Of a DNA stretch of 64,000 nt, positions 23,307 through 38,900 are shown in pieces (position 1 is the stretch's first letter; every line of letters begins with the position of its first letter). The notes below the pieces were generated by a model. That model saw nothing but the letters and a program-made list of their open reading frames with translations, ran no database searches and had not been told where the DNA came from. The translations under genes and the position numbers were made by a program. Source of the stretch: Thermothielavioides terrestris NRRL 8126 (Eukaryota > Ascomycota > Sordariomycetes > Sordariales > Chaetomiaceae); contig NC_016462.1 in NCBI RefSeq assembly GCF_000226115.1, forward strand, positions 2,170,001-2,234,000. The letters run 5' to 3'.

Positions 23307-25071
23307 TCACATGAGAATGAGGACGATAAGGATGATGAACAGGACAACCGCCAGCGCCGCTCCGCCCAGCACGATCGCCGGCCACGCGTGGTGGCCCCTG
23401 GCCGGGGGCGGGTCGGCCGCGGCGCAGAAGAAAGTGTTGCTCTCGCAAACGCTGCACCACGTCGTAACGTTGGCAATCCCGATGCTCCACATGGTCGCGT
23501 TGAAGTGCTTGAAGCTCATGTGCGCCTGGTCGCTGCCGAACAGCGGGTACGGCACGAGGGCGCCGCGTGCATCCGTCGAGTTGCGGTAGAGGAACCGCAC
23601 GTGGAGCTGGTCGATGGATGGATAGGCGGTGCTGCTACTGCTGCTGCTGCCGCCGCCGCCGTCGCCGCCGTTGCCGTCGTTGCGGTACTCCGGTGTGGTG
23701 GTGACGTGATCTGCGGCCTGGTTGCCGTAGTCAGGGGAAGAGGTGCCATATCCCAGAAACATGGTGCTGTCGTCGATGGCCTTCTGGGAGTAAGTGCCGG
23801 CGGTGAAGTCGTAAGAGCTGGTGCGTTTGCTGGGGGGAGCGGCGCGCTTGCCATTGTTGTAACGGTACGTGGGTTCGATGTTGACCTTAGGGGAGGTCTC
23901 GCCGACCGAGCTGGTGGTTTCGTGTTCTTGGTGTGTCTCCCCTGTGTCGTTGCCGTCGTCGACAGAGAAGAGCTCGAAGGTCAACGTCGCACCCGCGCTC
24001 GGAAGTTGCGAAAACTGATGGCTTGAGGCGCCGGTGCTGAGACCAGTGAGTGCGAAGAAGGCGAGGAACGGCTCGTGCGAGGTAAAGGCAAGGTTCAACT
24101 TGTTTTGTGCTCCACGAGACTCGATGTTCTCGGCAAACAAGGCCGTGACCCTGCTTGCGAGCGTGCGGCCAGCAATGGCTTGAGTCAAGTCGTCGTCCTG
24201 AGCGCCCCCAGCGCCAGTGACGTTTGCATGCCGGAGGCTCTGCTCCTGCCAGGCGAGCTGGCCGAGCTCATCCAGGTCGCCCTCATTCAGGGCCAACGCT
24301 GTCCTGTTGTCATTGTTCCAGCGGTAAGCAGCGTAGTCGTATAGGTCATAAGCGTTGTAGAAATTGGCCTGCGAGAGCGGGAGTGCCTCGTAGAATATGG
24401 CGTCCCAGAGACTGCCGTAGAACTCCTCGGTATTCTGATGGATCGACTCGGCCACACTATTATTGGAAAACAGGAGCAGTGAGTTCTCGCGCTTTCGGCA
24501 ATTCTCATGGCCATGGGACCTGCATAGGAAGTAAGTCAGCCCTGCGAACCAAGGGAAGCAGCGTTAGGCCACACGCTTACCATATCGAGTCAGGATCCAG
24601 GTCGGGGTGAACGGTCCTGATGTTAGGGTACTGATGGTCACACAAAGGATCGTTCAGCTTCGAGCCTTCACCAGGCCCGTAGTCCGGGTCGGCGTTCTGC
24701 TCGCACGGGCTGCCCGGGGACCGAGGATAGAGGCCCTGCACGAATGACACGGCGCTTGCCAAGGAGCATTCATCGGTGAACGACTCGATGTTGAAATGCG
24801 AGTTGTCGATGTCCTCGGGGCTGATGCCGACGATACCCACGAAGCCGTCATGAGTTGAGGGGCCTAAATAGCGGGCACGGAAGGCAGCCCCTAGGTCGTG
24901 CATCTGGCGTGCTCCGAGCGGAGTGAGCGTCGCAGGCTCCAAGCTCCACGAGGCGAAGGGTGTGTGGTCGCCGTACATGACCTAGGAGGCCGACGACCAC
25001 ACGCGCTCCTTGCTCGACCCGGCCAAGCTGGTCGGCACCAGCAGCGCAAGCACCGCCGGCAAGACAGCCAT
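23307..25071 (-). pseudogene. Histidine-phosphatase-like membrane protein interrupted by TAG
   Basis: The ATG at 25071 opens a signal-peptide-like segment (MAVLPAVLALLVPTSLAG) followed by KERVWSSAS, then an in-frame TAG at 24982-24984. The same frame continues as VMYGDHTPFASWSL and TLTPLGARQMHDLGAAFRARYLG, a clear histidine acid phosphatase N-terminus. A 61-nt intron (24520-24580) joins DPDSIW to SHGHENCRKREN. Exon 2 runs to 23307 and ends with a hydrophobic anchor (VLGGAALAVVLFIILIVL). Without the stop the product would be about 566 residues. The catalytic RHGxRxP motif is replaced by MYGDHTP, so the nucleophilic His is absent; SHEP near residue 330 is the expected C-terminal proton-donor region. 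Either a pseudogene, a sequencing error, or a protein starting at the internal ATG (24978) and lacking its signal. Several N-x-S/T sites fit a secreted ancestor. Confidence 0.65.
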
Positions 25072-26834
25072 GATTCGGTGCGGCGGGCTCGAAGCACGCT
25101 CGACTCCCGTGGTGCGTACTGCGTAATAATGGACAACGAAAGGGAAGCTAGGACAAATGTCGAAGTCGATTTAGAGATGGGAGCCGAGTGAGGATGGAAC
25201 GGAACTGGGGAGCGAGGACAAGGCCGAGCGACGGCGCTCTGCTAAAACCTCGGGAGGACTCGACAGCCGGCACCCAGAAGCAACCGTGCCTGCTTTTGCC
25301 CGCTCGGGAATAGAGGAAGTCAGCTCCCGCTATCTGAGTCCCGCCACGGGCGGGTTGCTCGCAGGGTAGGTGCCTGGGATGTTCTCTGGCACCATGACTG
25401 GTGGTAGTTGCCCTCGAGCAGGGCATCTACCTCCCCCGCCTCTATCTCGCTGTGCGAACGGATTAGTTAGGCGAGCTGCAGTTTCAGCCCTTCCATGCAG
25501 GTTATCTTCAAGTCCAAAATGGCGAAGCATCGGACTGGATACCGTGAGGGAGGAAGGAAGCAGTGCAATGAAGAAAGGGCTCCCGACGTTTCTTACGGAA
25601 GGGGTTAAGCGTATTGAAATTCTGTCTTGCACCACACACCCACACTCGTAAGGTAGGTAACAACCTGGTACCTGATTACACAGTATGAGTGTATTGGCCC
25701 CCACTTGGATCCTTCCCGAATTGTCACCGTCTTGTTGATTGCACGGCCAGGGTCTGCCGCCATTCTTCGTTCCGTGCGCAGCGCAGAAAGGAAACGACGA
25801 CGGTTGCCAAGGGCTCGCTATCGAGCCGTGGTCATCAAACTGCCGAGCGATGAGAAGCGCCCTGTAATGACGTTGCGAGTTTTTTTTTTGTTTCTGGGAA
25901 ACAGCTCCGACAGGACCCGTCCGTTCAGCTCGGAAAGCAGGCAAGCGGCGAAGTCGATTGCATGCTGCACAGCACACAACGTTCTGGCCCAGTCCAGGTG
26001 CATTTTTGTGCAATTCATTAAATGGGAGAGGTACACGTGGTACGGAATACACGTACAGAACAGTGCAGCTCGGGGGGTTTCAGCTCCACGATCGCTTGAG
26101 CACAGCAGCTGCTCTCGTCAGTCCCCAACTTCCCGGTCCAACATCAGCATGCCGTGCCGTCAACGGTTCCGTCCCAGGGCCTTGTCCCAAGGCCTTGGGT
26201 GTGTGACGATATCCGTCGTATCGTCACCCTGAGACTCTCGCTCGGAGACAGTTCGCTTCTCACAAAAAAGCTCCCACAGCGGTGTGTCGGTTAGTTAGTG
26301 CCCGCGCGCTTGCAGCCCACGCAGCCCCAGTGTCCGCCATTGGTGCGATTGCCGCCTTCAGTCCAGTTCAGCTCAAGCGCTGCAGGCAAGTCTTGTCAGG
26401 TCACCAAGAGCTGCCGAGAATGAGGAGCAAACTTGTCTTAGGCCGCGGCGCCCTTGTCGCTGCAGTCGGGGCGGAGGAGCACACTGCAGCGCCACGCCAC
26501 CTCCAGACCCCGACCCCTAGCTGAAGGAGTGGGTGTGCTCTCGCGCCGAGCACAGTAATCCATGATCCGTCCACAGTACGGAATAACTAAGAGACGAGCG
26601 AGCTTGCGTTGCGTCTTCGCCGTCCAGCAGCCCTTGCTCACTGAGGAAATCGCGCCGCTCGCCTGGCTTCGTGATCCAGACTGCCGTTCTCGTCGATTTT
26701 TCCTTCGCCATTGCACCGCACAGTCTAAGCCGACTCTGTTGTTCCCCCCCTTCGGGTCGGCCGCGGTCGGCCAAATCTAGATGGTTTGCCGTCGCCGACG
26801 AAAACGTTAGCCCGATGCGCACGGCGGCTCAACC
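25072..26834. other. Divergent spacer with palindrome cluster
   Basis: 1.76 kb between the phosphatase-like gene (-) and the membrane-protein gene (+). No convincing gene; a long open frame on the minus strand (25330-26052) has no family features. Two strong palindromes sit at 26186-26227. Confidence 0.55.
26186..26227. repeat. Adjacent palindrome and hairpin
   Basis: CCCAAGGCCTTGGG (26186-26199) is a perfect 14-bp palindrome. It is followed by a 9-bp inverted repeat, GTGACGATA (26203-26211) and TATCGTCAC (26219-26227), with a 7-nt loop. They lie about 610 bp before the next start codon. Confidence 0.6.
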
Positions 26835-28045
26835 ATGACGGTCATCGGTCCCTTGACAACCACGTTTCGAGCCCCGTCTAGTTGCACAACCACCACGCCG
26901 CAGCTTTATCAGGTCTGGTCCGGGAGCGTCTCGAGTTACGTTGAAGGTCCAATCTATACCTCGGGCTCGGGCTCCGACTGCTTCCCCAGCGGCTATGACG
27001 CCGCGTCGAGCAACTACTACTCACCCGGCTGGTGTCCGGCTGGGTACACGACCGCCTGCTCCAGCCTCGCATCAGCGAGGACCGAGACCGACACCGAGAC
27101 GGCCGTGATCTGTTGTCCGACGTATGTTGCATTTTATTTGCGGCTTTCGCCTGGGAGGATATCAATGTCAGCGAGCTAAATCCTCTCGTCGATGTGCAGT
27201 CATTTCCGCTACACCTGCCTAGCACCTTCTCAGGGTCAACCATCGCTCGGATGCACGACAACATGGACGTCAGCGTTGGCAGTGTTGGGGGTCACGGTTG
27301 TGACAGACAGCAAGATCGCTTCCACGACGGTGGTTTCCGAGACGTCAAACGGAATCACGGCCTACGGAGTCCAGGTCCGTTTCAAGGCCGGCGATCCGAC
27401 GGCGGCGGCCGTAGGCGGTGATTCTGTAAGTGCAGCTGCAAGTCAGCAAAACCCTCCTGCTGCGAACAGCTCGGTTAATCCACCTAGCAGACCAACTCCG
27501 TCGCAACCCCGACGACAGCACCCGCCGTCTCAATCCCGACGCAACTCCTCGTCCCAGCCCAAACCTCCTCGCCTCCCAGCGGCCTCGGCACCCCGGCTAT
27601 AATCGGCACCGCCGTCGGCTCCGCAGTGGCAGCTCTTCTCATCGCCGGCGCGTTAGGTTTCTTCTTCTTGCGCTGGCGGAGGAAACGAAGACGGCAGCGG
27701 CCGTCCCTTTCGCCCCCACCCGTGCCGCCTAAGGACGTGTCCGCGTCGCGGACTTCCTACCGCAAGGTGCCGCCGCCATACGAGCTCTCGGAGGACGTCT
27801 CGCCGCGCCGGCCCTCCATGTCTGTCTCGAAACGGCATCTGTCCATGTCGCCCGTCTCGGCGCGGTCGCCGACGGAGGCGAGGATAGATAGCGATGTGCT
27901 GGGCGCCTACAGGGCGGCGGTCGAGCTGGCGGCTGACTCTCCCACCGCAGCTTCGCTGAGGGATAGAGCGTCGCCCGAATCGGCTAGCAGCGGGTGGACT
28001 GACAGGCAGGCGCGGGGAGCCACCATGCCGACCCCGTGGCTATAA
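26835..28045 (+). CDS. Fungal single-pass membrane protein with Cys-rich ectodomain
   Basis: Three exons, 26835-27121, 27200-27425 and 27491-28045, give 355 residues. Both introns (78 and 65 nt) have GTATGT and GTAAGT donors, and the joins restore CCPT-HFRYTC and a Ser/Thr/Pro stalk. The N-terminal ~150 residues carry eight or more Cys and Tyr-Ser-Pro motifs (SSNYYSPGWCPAGYTTACSS), then a Thr/Pro-rich stalk. One transmembrane segment lies at about 207-232 (IIGTAVGSAVAALLIAGALG), followed by a very basic RWRRKRRRQRP stop-transfer and a ~120-residue cytoplasmic tail with PPxY-like PPPYEL. The layout resembles fungal wall-sensor-like proteins, but there is no obvious N-terminal signal peptide, so the anchor helix probably acts as signal-anchor. 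The family occurs widely in filamentous ascomycetes; its function is unknown to me. Confidence 0.8.
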
Positions 28046-29148
28046 GCACCTTAAGGCGATCGCGAGGGTGGCTTTCGACGTTTGACCTGGTCCGCTTTTT
28101 GGTGGCCCACTTAATTTATTGCTTGGTTAACACCTGGGGGCCCGGGTTTGAACATGGCGCGGTGTTCGGGTCGGGCCTGTCGCGTCGCCGAAGGTTGAAG
28201 GCTGCGGTTTCGGGTCGGCCGCACCGCACCGAATGTTCAAACTGATGAATGGACTTGTTTACGACCTAATTGGCGTTGGGCTACGACACCCAGACGGGAT
28301 TCTGATCCGGCTCATTTTTCGCCCGCACATACCATTTCTACACTTACGCATATCATCAGATACGGTTCTTAATCTGACGCAAGCCCCATTTTTGATTATG
28401 GGAGAAACAATATCCAGAAGATGTATTATTGGAATGGGACCAGAGTCGCTGTTCGGGCATCTTTACTCACTAACTTTTGGTTAAACTAGTCGGGACTCGG
28501 GGAGTGGCCGGACAACTTAGAGCTCGAATGTGGCTCTTTAGCACTGTTTCAGGGTGGAAGATATCTCTTGTAGTGACAATCTGTCTGTACGATACCTGAG
28601 GATTCATTTCACTTTCAGCATTTGTGGATGAAGGATCCGTTGAGCCATCCTGTTCTTGTAATCTCGTCCAGCTGATCCTGTGAGCGATCCCGTGCAGCGC
28701 TGGCAACTGCCGACGGCTGCAAGCAGCCGCTCATGTAACTAACGTACTGTACATTACATACAGTGCGGCCTTGCCTGCTTAGCGTGTCTGCCAAGCCCAA
28801 AATTTCCCCATTGCAAGCCATCCATATCAACCAGCCGCCAACATCACATCGCGTCCCGAACGCAACTTTCAAGACGACAAGCGGCTAAGAAACGGGGAAC
28901 TCGCCGCACAACCTCACGCCAGGCCCAGAACCACGAAGCCACAGACGAGACGACCCAATTCCCTCCCCCAAACCAACCAACGAATCTATCACCGTCTCTC
29001 CAGCTCTGCCTGGCAGTGCATTGCAAGCTTAGACCGTCGTCCTTCTAAGCCACGCCCCGATAAACTCTCAACAACAAGAACACGAAATCGAACCAAGAAG
29101 AAAGTCAACGACTAAACACCGACCAACCGACCGATCGACTAACCGACA
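28046..29148. other. Spacer upstream of the Sm F gene
   Basis: 1.1 kb. It is lower in GC between 28230 and 28500 than the flanking genes. I see no gene, tRNA or repeat in it. The last 100 bp is A/C-rich, typical of a 5' UTR. Confidence 0.55.
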
Positions 29149-29675
29149 ATGAGCTTCGTCCCCGTCAACCCGCGGCCCTTCCTGCAGGACCTGGTCAACA
29201 AGGACGTGATCGTGCGTCTCAAGTGGGGCGAGACCGAGTACAAGGGCAGACTAGTCGTACGTTTGCTTCCCCTCCCCCGCCCCTTTTTTCTCTCCTTCCG
29301 CCCCTTCCTTCCCCCGACCTTCGACCCTGCACCGGTCTCCTCGTCTGATGAAACGGAAATCAACGAGACTGGACTGAATTCGGAGTTGCTGACGCAAGGA
29401 CTGCTGCTGCCAGAGCATCGACAGCTACATGAACATCCAGCTGAGCAACACGGAGGAGTTCATCGACCGCAAGCTGACGGGGCAGCTGGGGCAGGTGTTG
29501 ATAAGGTTGGTTGCAGGCTTCTTCTCCTTGTTCTTACACCTGGGGCGTTTCTTTGCTGCAGGGGAAAGGGGTGGAAACCTCGGCTGACTCAGAGAGCAGG
29601 TGTAACAATGTGCTTTACGTGAGGGCTGCGGATAAGGGCGGGGAGGAGGATCGGGATACGAAGATGGAGGGTTAG
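29149..29675 (+). CDS. SMX3: Small nuclear ribonucleoprotein F (Sm F)
   Basis: Core Sm ring subunit of U1, U2, U4 and U5 snRNPs; it partners with Sm E and Sm G in the nucleus. Three exons, 29149-29256, 29414-29505 and 29600-29675, encode 91 residues, the usual size. Sm1 motif: [20 protein letters not shown] with the invariant Gly and a following YMNIQL. Sm2 motif: [14 protein letters not shown]. Exon joins fall inside the fold: LV-SID and LIR-CNN. Intron 2 has a weak GTTGGT donor, but the spliced Sm2 motif is exact. The C-terminal tail is acidic ([12 protein letters not shown]). It converges on the PRMT5 gene, 365 bp away. Confidence 0.96.
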
Positions 29676-30040
29676 GGTGGGGTACGAGACATGGGGAAAA
29701 GAAAAGGGGGTTATGGGCAGGGTGTCTTCTAGGGCGGACACGTTGCTGCGGCGGCGGGCGTGGTGGGAACGGCCCTGCCGCTTCAACGGCGCCTGGGGCG
29801 TGGATGGCGGGGGACCAAGGAGCAGGTGATATCCACGATATGGCATGGTAAACGTGGACGGAATGCCCCTGTGAGGGACGGAAGAAGAAAAGTCTGGAAC
29901 ATTGATGCGGCGTTGCGGCGTGGGCATGCATCTCCGCCTGCATGCTGCTCTACGCCGCCGAGCGGGGTGCTCACCCCCTTTTCAACCCACAGCATGTAGG
30001 AGCTCTACAGCTCCCAGAGGGGGATTCTTGAAATGAACTC
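29676..30040. other. Convergent spacer Sm F / PRMT5
   Basis: 365 bp holding the 3' ends of both genes. The stop codon of Sm F sits in GGGTTAGGGT, which resembles a telomere unit by chance. Nothing else is evident. Confidence 0.6.
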
Positions 30041-32622
30041 CTACATCAAACAGGCCACCTTGCGGCTGCTGTGGAGATCCGACGTGCCGACCTTGATTCG
30101 CGTCTTGGGCCCAACCCAGGCGTATACCTCCACCAGCCACTCGTACCACACCTTTCTGTCATCTGTTTGCCGCCACATGCTGACCTCGAGTTCTGTGTCC
30201 TGCGGGAAGTAGAGCGGGCTCTACGGCAAAGTGTTATTTGAAGGTCGAGCTTCGTATCTCGGGACGGCGGGAACCGAAAAAAACCTACCTTGAGCGGAAA
30301 GAAGATGGGAAACCACGAGATCATATCCTTGCTCTTCCGGTCAATCTGGTCCGGCAGGATGCTGATCTCGACAGGCTCCTTGCCAGCCCCGGCCTGCGGG
30401 GCGTACAGGACCGATTCGAAGAAGCCGGCCAGCCCGTGGATGACGCCGCGCGTGGGGCACACAAACGTCAGGTGGCAGTGCCGCGCGTTGTGCTCGTTCG
30501 TGCCGCCCGCCCCGGACATGCTGCCTACGCCGCCCGTGACGTACCTGGCGGCGGCCTTGCCGTGCTGCGCCGCAAAGTCGTCGGCGCGGGCGACCTCGAC
30601 CGGGTGGACGAACTCCCACGCCTGCTGGAAGCGCGGGTGGCCGGGCACTTTCTGGGCGACGTAGTCGACGGCGAAGAGGCGGACCACCCAGGGCGTTTCG
30701 AAGGCGTTTGGGTCGCTGACCACTCGGGAGCTGAGGTCGGCGAAGAGACGGGGCGTGGAGATTGGGCTCAGGTGAGCGGTGTACGAATGCGGGATGGAGA
30801 TGCCGTGGGGACGGGCGATGTGGCGCTGGATGCCGTCGAGGCACTCAGGCGACAGCTCGTTATCGCCGAAGGAGCCCAGTAGCTCCGTTATGAGGATGTC
30901 AACCTTGCCGATGACGTCCTCTCTGCCCTTGAGGCGCGGGCCTTCCCAGCCACGCATGTCGGTCTTGACGAGTGTTACCTGGTTATTCCATTCAAGCCTA
31001 TTCTTTCTGAGCAGATAGACGAAGGCGTCCTGGTTCTTCTCGAGCGCCCAGATCTGAATGGGCGTGCCGGTCTTCTCGGCGGCACGCAACGCGCGCGTGA
31101 CCAGGGGCCCGCGGCCGGCTCCGGCGACGGTGACCACCAGCTCAGGGCTGGAAGGGTTCTCGGGCGTTGCCGTTGACGTCGGCTTCTTGAGATCCTTCCA
31201 CTCAATCATGGCCTCGGTGATGGCTTTCTCGTACTGGTCGTACTTCACTGGGTCGCCCTCAAACACCTCGTACGTTGCCGACTCCAGGTTGTCGGCCAGC
31301 GGCTGCAGCGGTGGCTGCAGCCAGTCCTGGAAACTCATGAGGGCGGGAGTCTCCATGGCCGAAAACGGGGGCTGCTGGCGCTCGAGGTGTTTCATGTATC
31401 CGACGTGGGCGTTCAGACTTGGCATATGGGGTCGCCGGTTCTCCCTGAGGGCCTGATTCGCTTCTGCCAGCGACGGGAACTCGGCCGCCGTTGGATCAGG
31501 GAGAACTGCGAGCTCTTCCGGGCGCGGTCCCACATCGCAGAGTATTAACCAGGGCGGATTTCTCAGTCTCATGTAACGATTGATCATGTCCTGGTGGTGT
31601 TTACTCAGCGACGGATGTCCGGCACGGTTTGGCTGGAATGTCTCGGCTCCAATCGTCAAGTAATGCAGCGGTTCGGCAAACCAGCGCTCCTGGAGAGCCT
31701 TTTCAGGCACACGGCGCGGAATTCGAATGGCTGTGTACAGGTCAGCAGCTGAGATAAAGCACCGTCCCCCTCCCTGGATGGGGCCAAGATGGTCAAGAAG
31801 CATACCGACAAACAACCTCATCGAGTAGTTGCACATGGATCGGATGGTGTTCCAAGAATCCCAGGCGCTGAAGAGGTCAATCTCTTTCTTAGCACCTGCT
31901 TCCGGGCCATTCTCGGGACCGAAGATGGTGGAGAGCGTCTCTGCCTTCTCCTCCAGACCGGGCTCCCGGTACATGGGCATATGGATGATGATGTTGGCCC
32001 GGTTTGCCACGTTCAGCGCTTCCCGGATGGCGCGGGCGTACTGAGCAATGCCGCGGCTGCTGTCATCCTGCCGCGGCCCAGGCACGATGATGGTTCTCGC
32101 GCCGCAGAAGTTGGCGTACGCTGCTTCGAGATTCAGCACCTGGCGAGAGAGACTCGACACGTGGGGGTCAGGGGAGCACAAATCAATCCAGGGGCTGGCG
32201 TAGGCAGCGAGAGAGCCGATGTAGTTGCTTGGGAACAGCGAGGTGTCCTCGTCCGTCAGGGTCGGCACAACAGGGCCCGGCAGGGACGGGTTCGCCTGCT
32301 GGCTCGCGGTGAGCCCCCTCTGCTGAACCCACTCCTCTCGCTCACGGAGGTAGTCCCTGTGCAACTTCACCACCCGGTCGAAGAAATGCCGGTTTGTGAT
32401 GGGCGCCGTCACGAAGCGGAACTGCTCTTGGTCAGCGCCGCCACGACCCAGGACCGGTGCTCGTAATGACACCGCGCTTGGACTTACACCGCTGTTCAGC
32501 ACTTGGGCGTACTGGTCGTCCGAGAGCGCCTCGGAACGGGTCGAGTCATGCTGCCCGATGTAGAACGTTGGCCGGCTCTCAAAGCTTTCCGACTGCGGGT
32601 TGAGGCTCCCACTGGAACTCAT
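30041..32622 (-). CDS. PRMT5: Protein arginine N-methyltransferase 5 (Skb1/Hsl7)
   Basis: Type II arginine methyltransferase forming symmetric dimethylarginine; known substrates in other eukaryotes include Sm proteins B, D1, D3 and histones. Exon 1, 30289-32622 (778 codons), and exon 2, 30041-30220 (59 codons plus stop), give 837 residues with a 68-nt intron. N-terminal TIM-barrel region about 60-430. A Rossmann methyltransferase core follows, with SAM motif VAGAGRGPLV near 495 and the double-E loop ITELLGSFGDNELSPECLDG near 575. The C-terminal beta barrel includes the exon-2 strand VWYEWLVEVYAWVG. The start is the first ATG in frame (MSSSGSLNPQ); an upstream non-ATG extension is unlikely. 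All catalytic motifs look intact. It converges on Sm F and diverges from Prp43. Confidence 0.96.
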
Positions 32623-35912
<3,290 letters not shown>

Positions 35913-38900
35913 CTGTTTGTTGAGGTTATGGTGCCCGCAACCGCCGGGCATATGGATGGTGAAAGGCAAGGGATTAAGCGTGATCAGGTCATTTCCGGCG
36001 CAGCCAGATGGGGTTTATGCGACTTGATGTATCACTAGACTTGGTAGACTTGGTGCGACTCGCGGCCTCCTGCAGGTCTGGAAGGGAAATTCCGATGCGG
36101 TTGGCTCCACCAGTGGTCTACAACCTCGCGGTGCACTGCAATATGAAGTGTTGATATCTACCTACCTAGGTACCTCATCTTTCGGCATCTGAGAGAGCCG
36201 GTTGCAACCTACCTCGGCAAAGAGGACGACAGGGGCTGGCTACCTAGGTATAGGTAAATTTAGATATCGCCCGAGACAGCTTGATATTGCCCGAGACAGC
36301 ACGTCACCTGCATGCGCGGGCAAGCCAGTGCCCTCTCGCGCAATTCTGGCCACCTGCTCGACTCCATGCGGAATTACTGCACTGTGAAGACACCGTGAAG
36401 GACGATTTGTCTCAACTGACAAATGTCTCCCTGGCTGGGCTGGCTGGTGCTGCGGATGCGTTCCGATTTGCCTGCTTGTCTCCCGCTGCGAGTCGCTGTT
36501 GGTTTTTTTTTTTTTCCGCACAGGCCGTGTGTGCCATGCCATGCAACAGCGCCATGCCATGCCATGCCACGCCGCGCGCCGCCCGCAGCGAGGTGAGGCT
36601 GGCTGATAACCTTACTGGCTCATGGCACCGCGGCTTTGCGTGGGGCCACGCTGAGACCTGTCTGTGGCGTACGGAAGACTGCAGGTGTGCGGTGTTCTGT
36701 CGCTAACTACTCCGTACACGAGCTTGGCTGGGCGTTTGCCCGCGGGCGCGCGCGAGGGCAGTGGGTGGGGGCACGGAGAAACATACTTACCTATCACACG
36801 CCACACGCGCAGGCGCATGCGGAGCCCGCATGCCTGAAGCGTGGTGAGGATGGCCGGATCGGGCAAGACAGCTGTGAGATCGAGGATCAGGCTGGATGGT
36901 CTGACTTCTCCCAAACCTACCATGGCTAGTGCCCCTCCTTCTGAGCTATACTAACTGCTCACTACTGCATGTCGAGGTGGTCCCGTTCTTGGTCCGAGGC
37001 GCACGCTAGTCCAACGTCTGCGGGAATAGGCAGGACTTGACACGGTCCTTGGTGAGTTGTGTCTTTTTACGTAGCCCACCAGATATGGTGGTTGGTGATG
37101 AGAGCTTTGGATGTAACTACGGATACCTCCGTACAGATGTGGGGGTCCCAGGCGCCACAGGGGTGACGCCTCCGCCGAAAGGGTGATCCTCGGTCAACAT
37201 GTGGTTTGCCGAGTGACCTGAGCTGCCCGCAAGCAACACTCGGCCACCAACGACGCTTGTGGGGTGACACGGCATGGACAAGGAGTGCTTCATGGTGTCG
37301 TCGTCCGCCAACGTGGTGGGAAGCCCGTGTTGCTGTTCCGGGATGCACCAAGTGACGAGGACCAGCTAGGCCGGCCACGAGGAGCTAAAATATGAGCTGT
37401 CAAAAATCTCATGATCCTCCGCCGCCGTGCTCGTTGTGCTCGTTGCGCTCATTATCGTGCCGCCTTTGCCGGGTATGGTTGGATCCCGTTTAGATTCCAA
37501 TCATGCAGGATGCTCTGTCGCAACACTCTGGTAATCTGGCGAGACGGGAGAATTGTCAAGGAATCTTCTGGCCGGGGTCCTTTCTTGTTCGTGCGGCAAC
37601 CCTCTGAGATGGCGGTTAGTCAGAGGACGATGCCACCACCAGGGCCACGAGGCTGTTGTTTCACCCTCTCAGTTGCCGACCGGGTGTTCTATGTCCAACT
37701 TGTCGCGATGGGGGCTGGGTATCGATGCTGGTGCCGTTGATTGCCGAATGAGAAAAATGCAACGCAGTCCGATCCAGGTTCCCACCTACAATCGAAAGCG
37801 CGCCGGAGCGAGCGCAGGACAGAGGTGAGCTGTCCGGAAACGGAAGCAGTGCAAGAGCTGAGGTAGGTACCTACTGACAACGGAGATAGCCCCGGAAACA
37901 CTGATGTTTTGAGGGCCATCCCAGCTGGAATCCTTCTGCTACTGTGCAGTGCGCTGTGCCTGACGCCAGCTGAGATGCAGCAAAGGTGTTGACTCTGCAT
38001 CCTCGCTGTGAGGGGCGCTAGTTATCCAGGGGCCGCAGACACGACTGGAATACACTCCCTGAGTTGTTCGAGTTCGCATCCCGTGCCATCGGAGGGCGGC
38101 CCCAACGTCTTGAAGTATTGCACTGATTGGCTCTACAGAGGATCCGAGCGTCACCATTGAGGCCGGCCACAGATGGGTGGGAGGCCACCATTGTTCATTC
38201 GTCTCTTCTATTTGGGAAGACATCAAGCTGCAGGAACACAGCAGGAGGAGTCGTTTCCCAGCGGGGTTCTTAATTCGGTAGATTCAACGGCCGGCGTGAC
38301 AACAGCAGAGAGCTCTACGTTTCGCCGCAGCGTCCAGGTTGTCGGTCGTTGCCTGTTCGACAACCTGGAGAGGCTGGCAAGGATGCAGCCAACAACTTCA
38401 CTGTACGGAGTATTCCGTCGTGTAGAGAATACAGGCGTTGCCGCGATGCCAGCTTGAAAGTTCGGGTTGCCCTTCAAGCTGCGGAGCGTTTCGAGTCCGG
38501 CCCGAGTTCGGGAACAAGGCACCCAGAATGGCAGTGCAGTGCGTACAGTAACGTCCAGTTAGTTGCACGACCGACAGCGGCGGATTGATACAGGATCATT
38601 TTGCCACTACATTCTGCCTTTGGACTCCCAAACTCTATTGGCAAGAAGCGCGTTCGTGATGCTCATGACGAACGCTGGTCCGGATCGAACGCTGTGAGGA
38701 CCTTGGTGGCCATTGGCAGAAGACGACCCAGGGCCCATGGAGGAAGAGGTACAGTACACAGTACGGTTACGGTGAACGTGCACGGCTGGGAAATGGGGTC
38801 TGCTCTGGTTGGTGGTGTGCTCTTGTTAGTTAGGGTCGCGCTTTCCTCCCTCAGAACAATCTCTCAGCAGACAGCCACCGCGACCGAAACTGCAGGGCAT

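Noticed and set aside
24978..25071. A 57-nt intron ending at the TAG to rescue the phosphatase-like gene
   Set aside because: It would remove most of the signal peptide tail and the conserved ERVWSS segment, and no good donor or branch site is present.
25330..26052. 240-codon minus-strand open frame between two genes
   Set aside because: No recognisable motif, no convincing start context; it crosses what should be promoter sequence.
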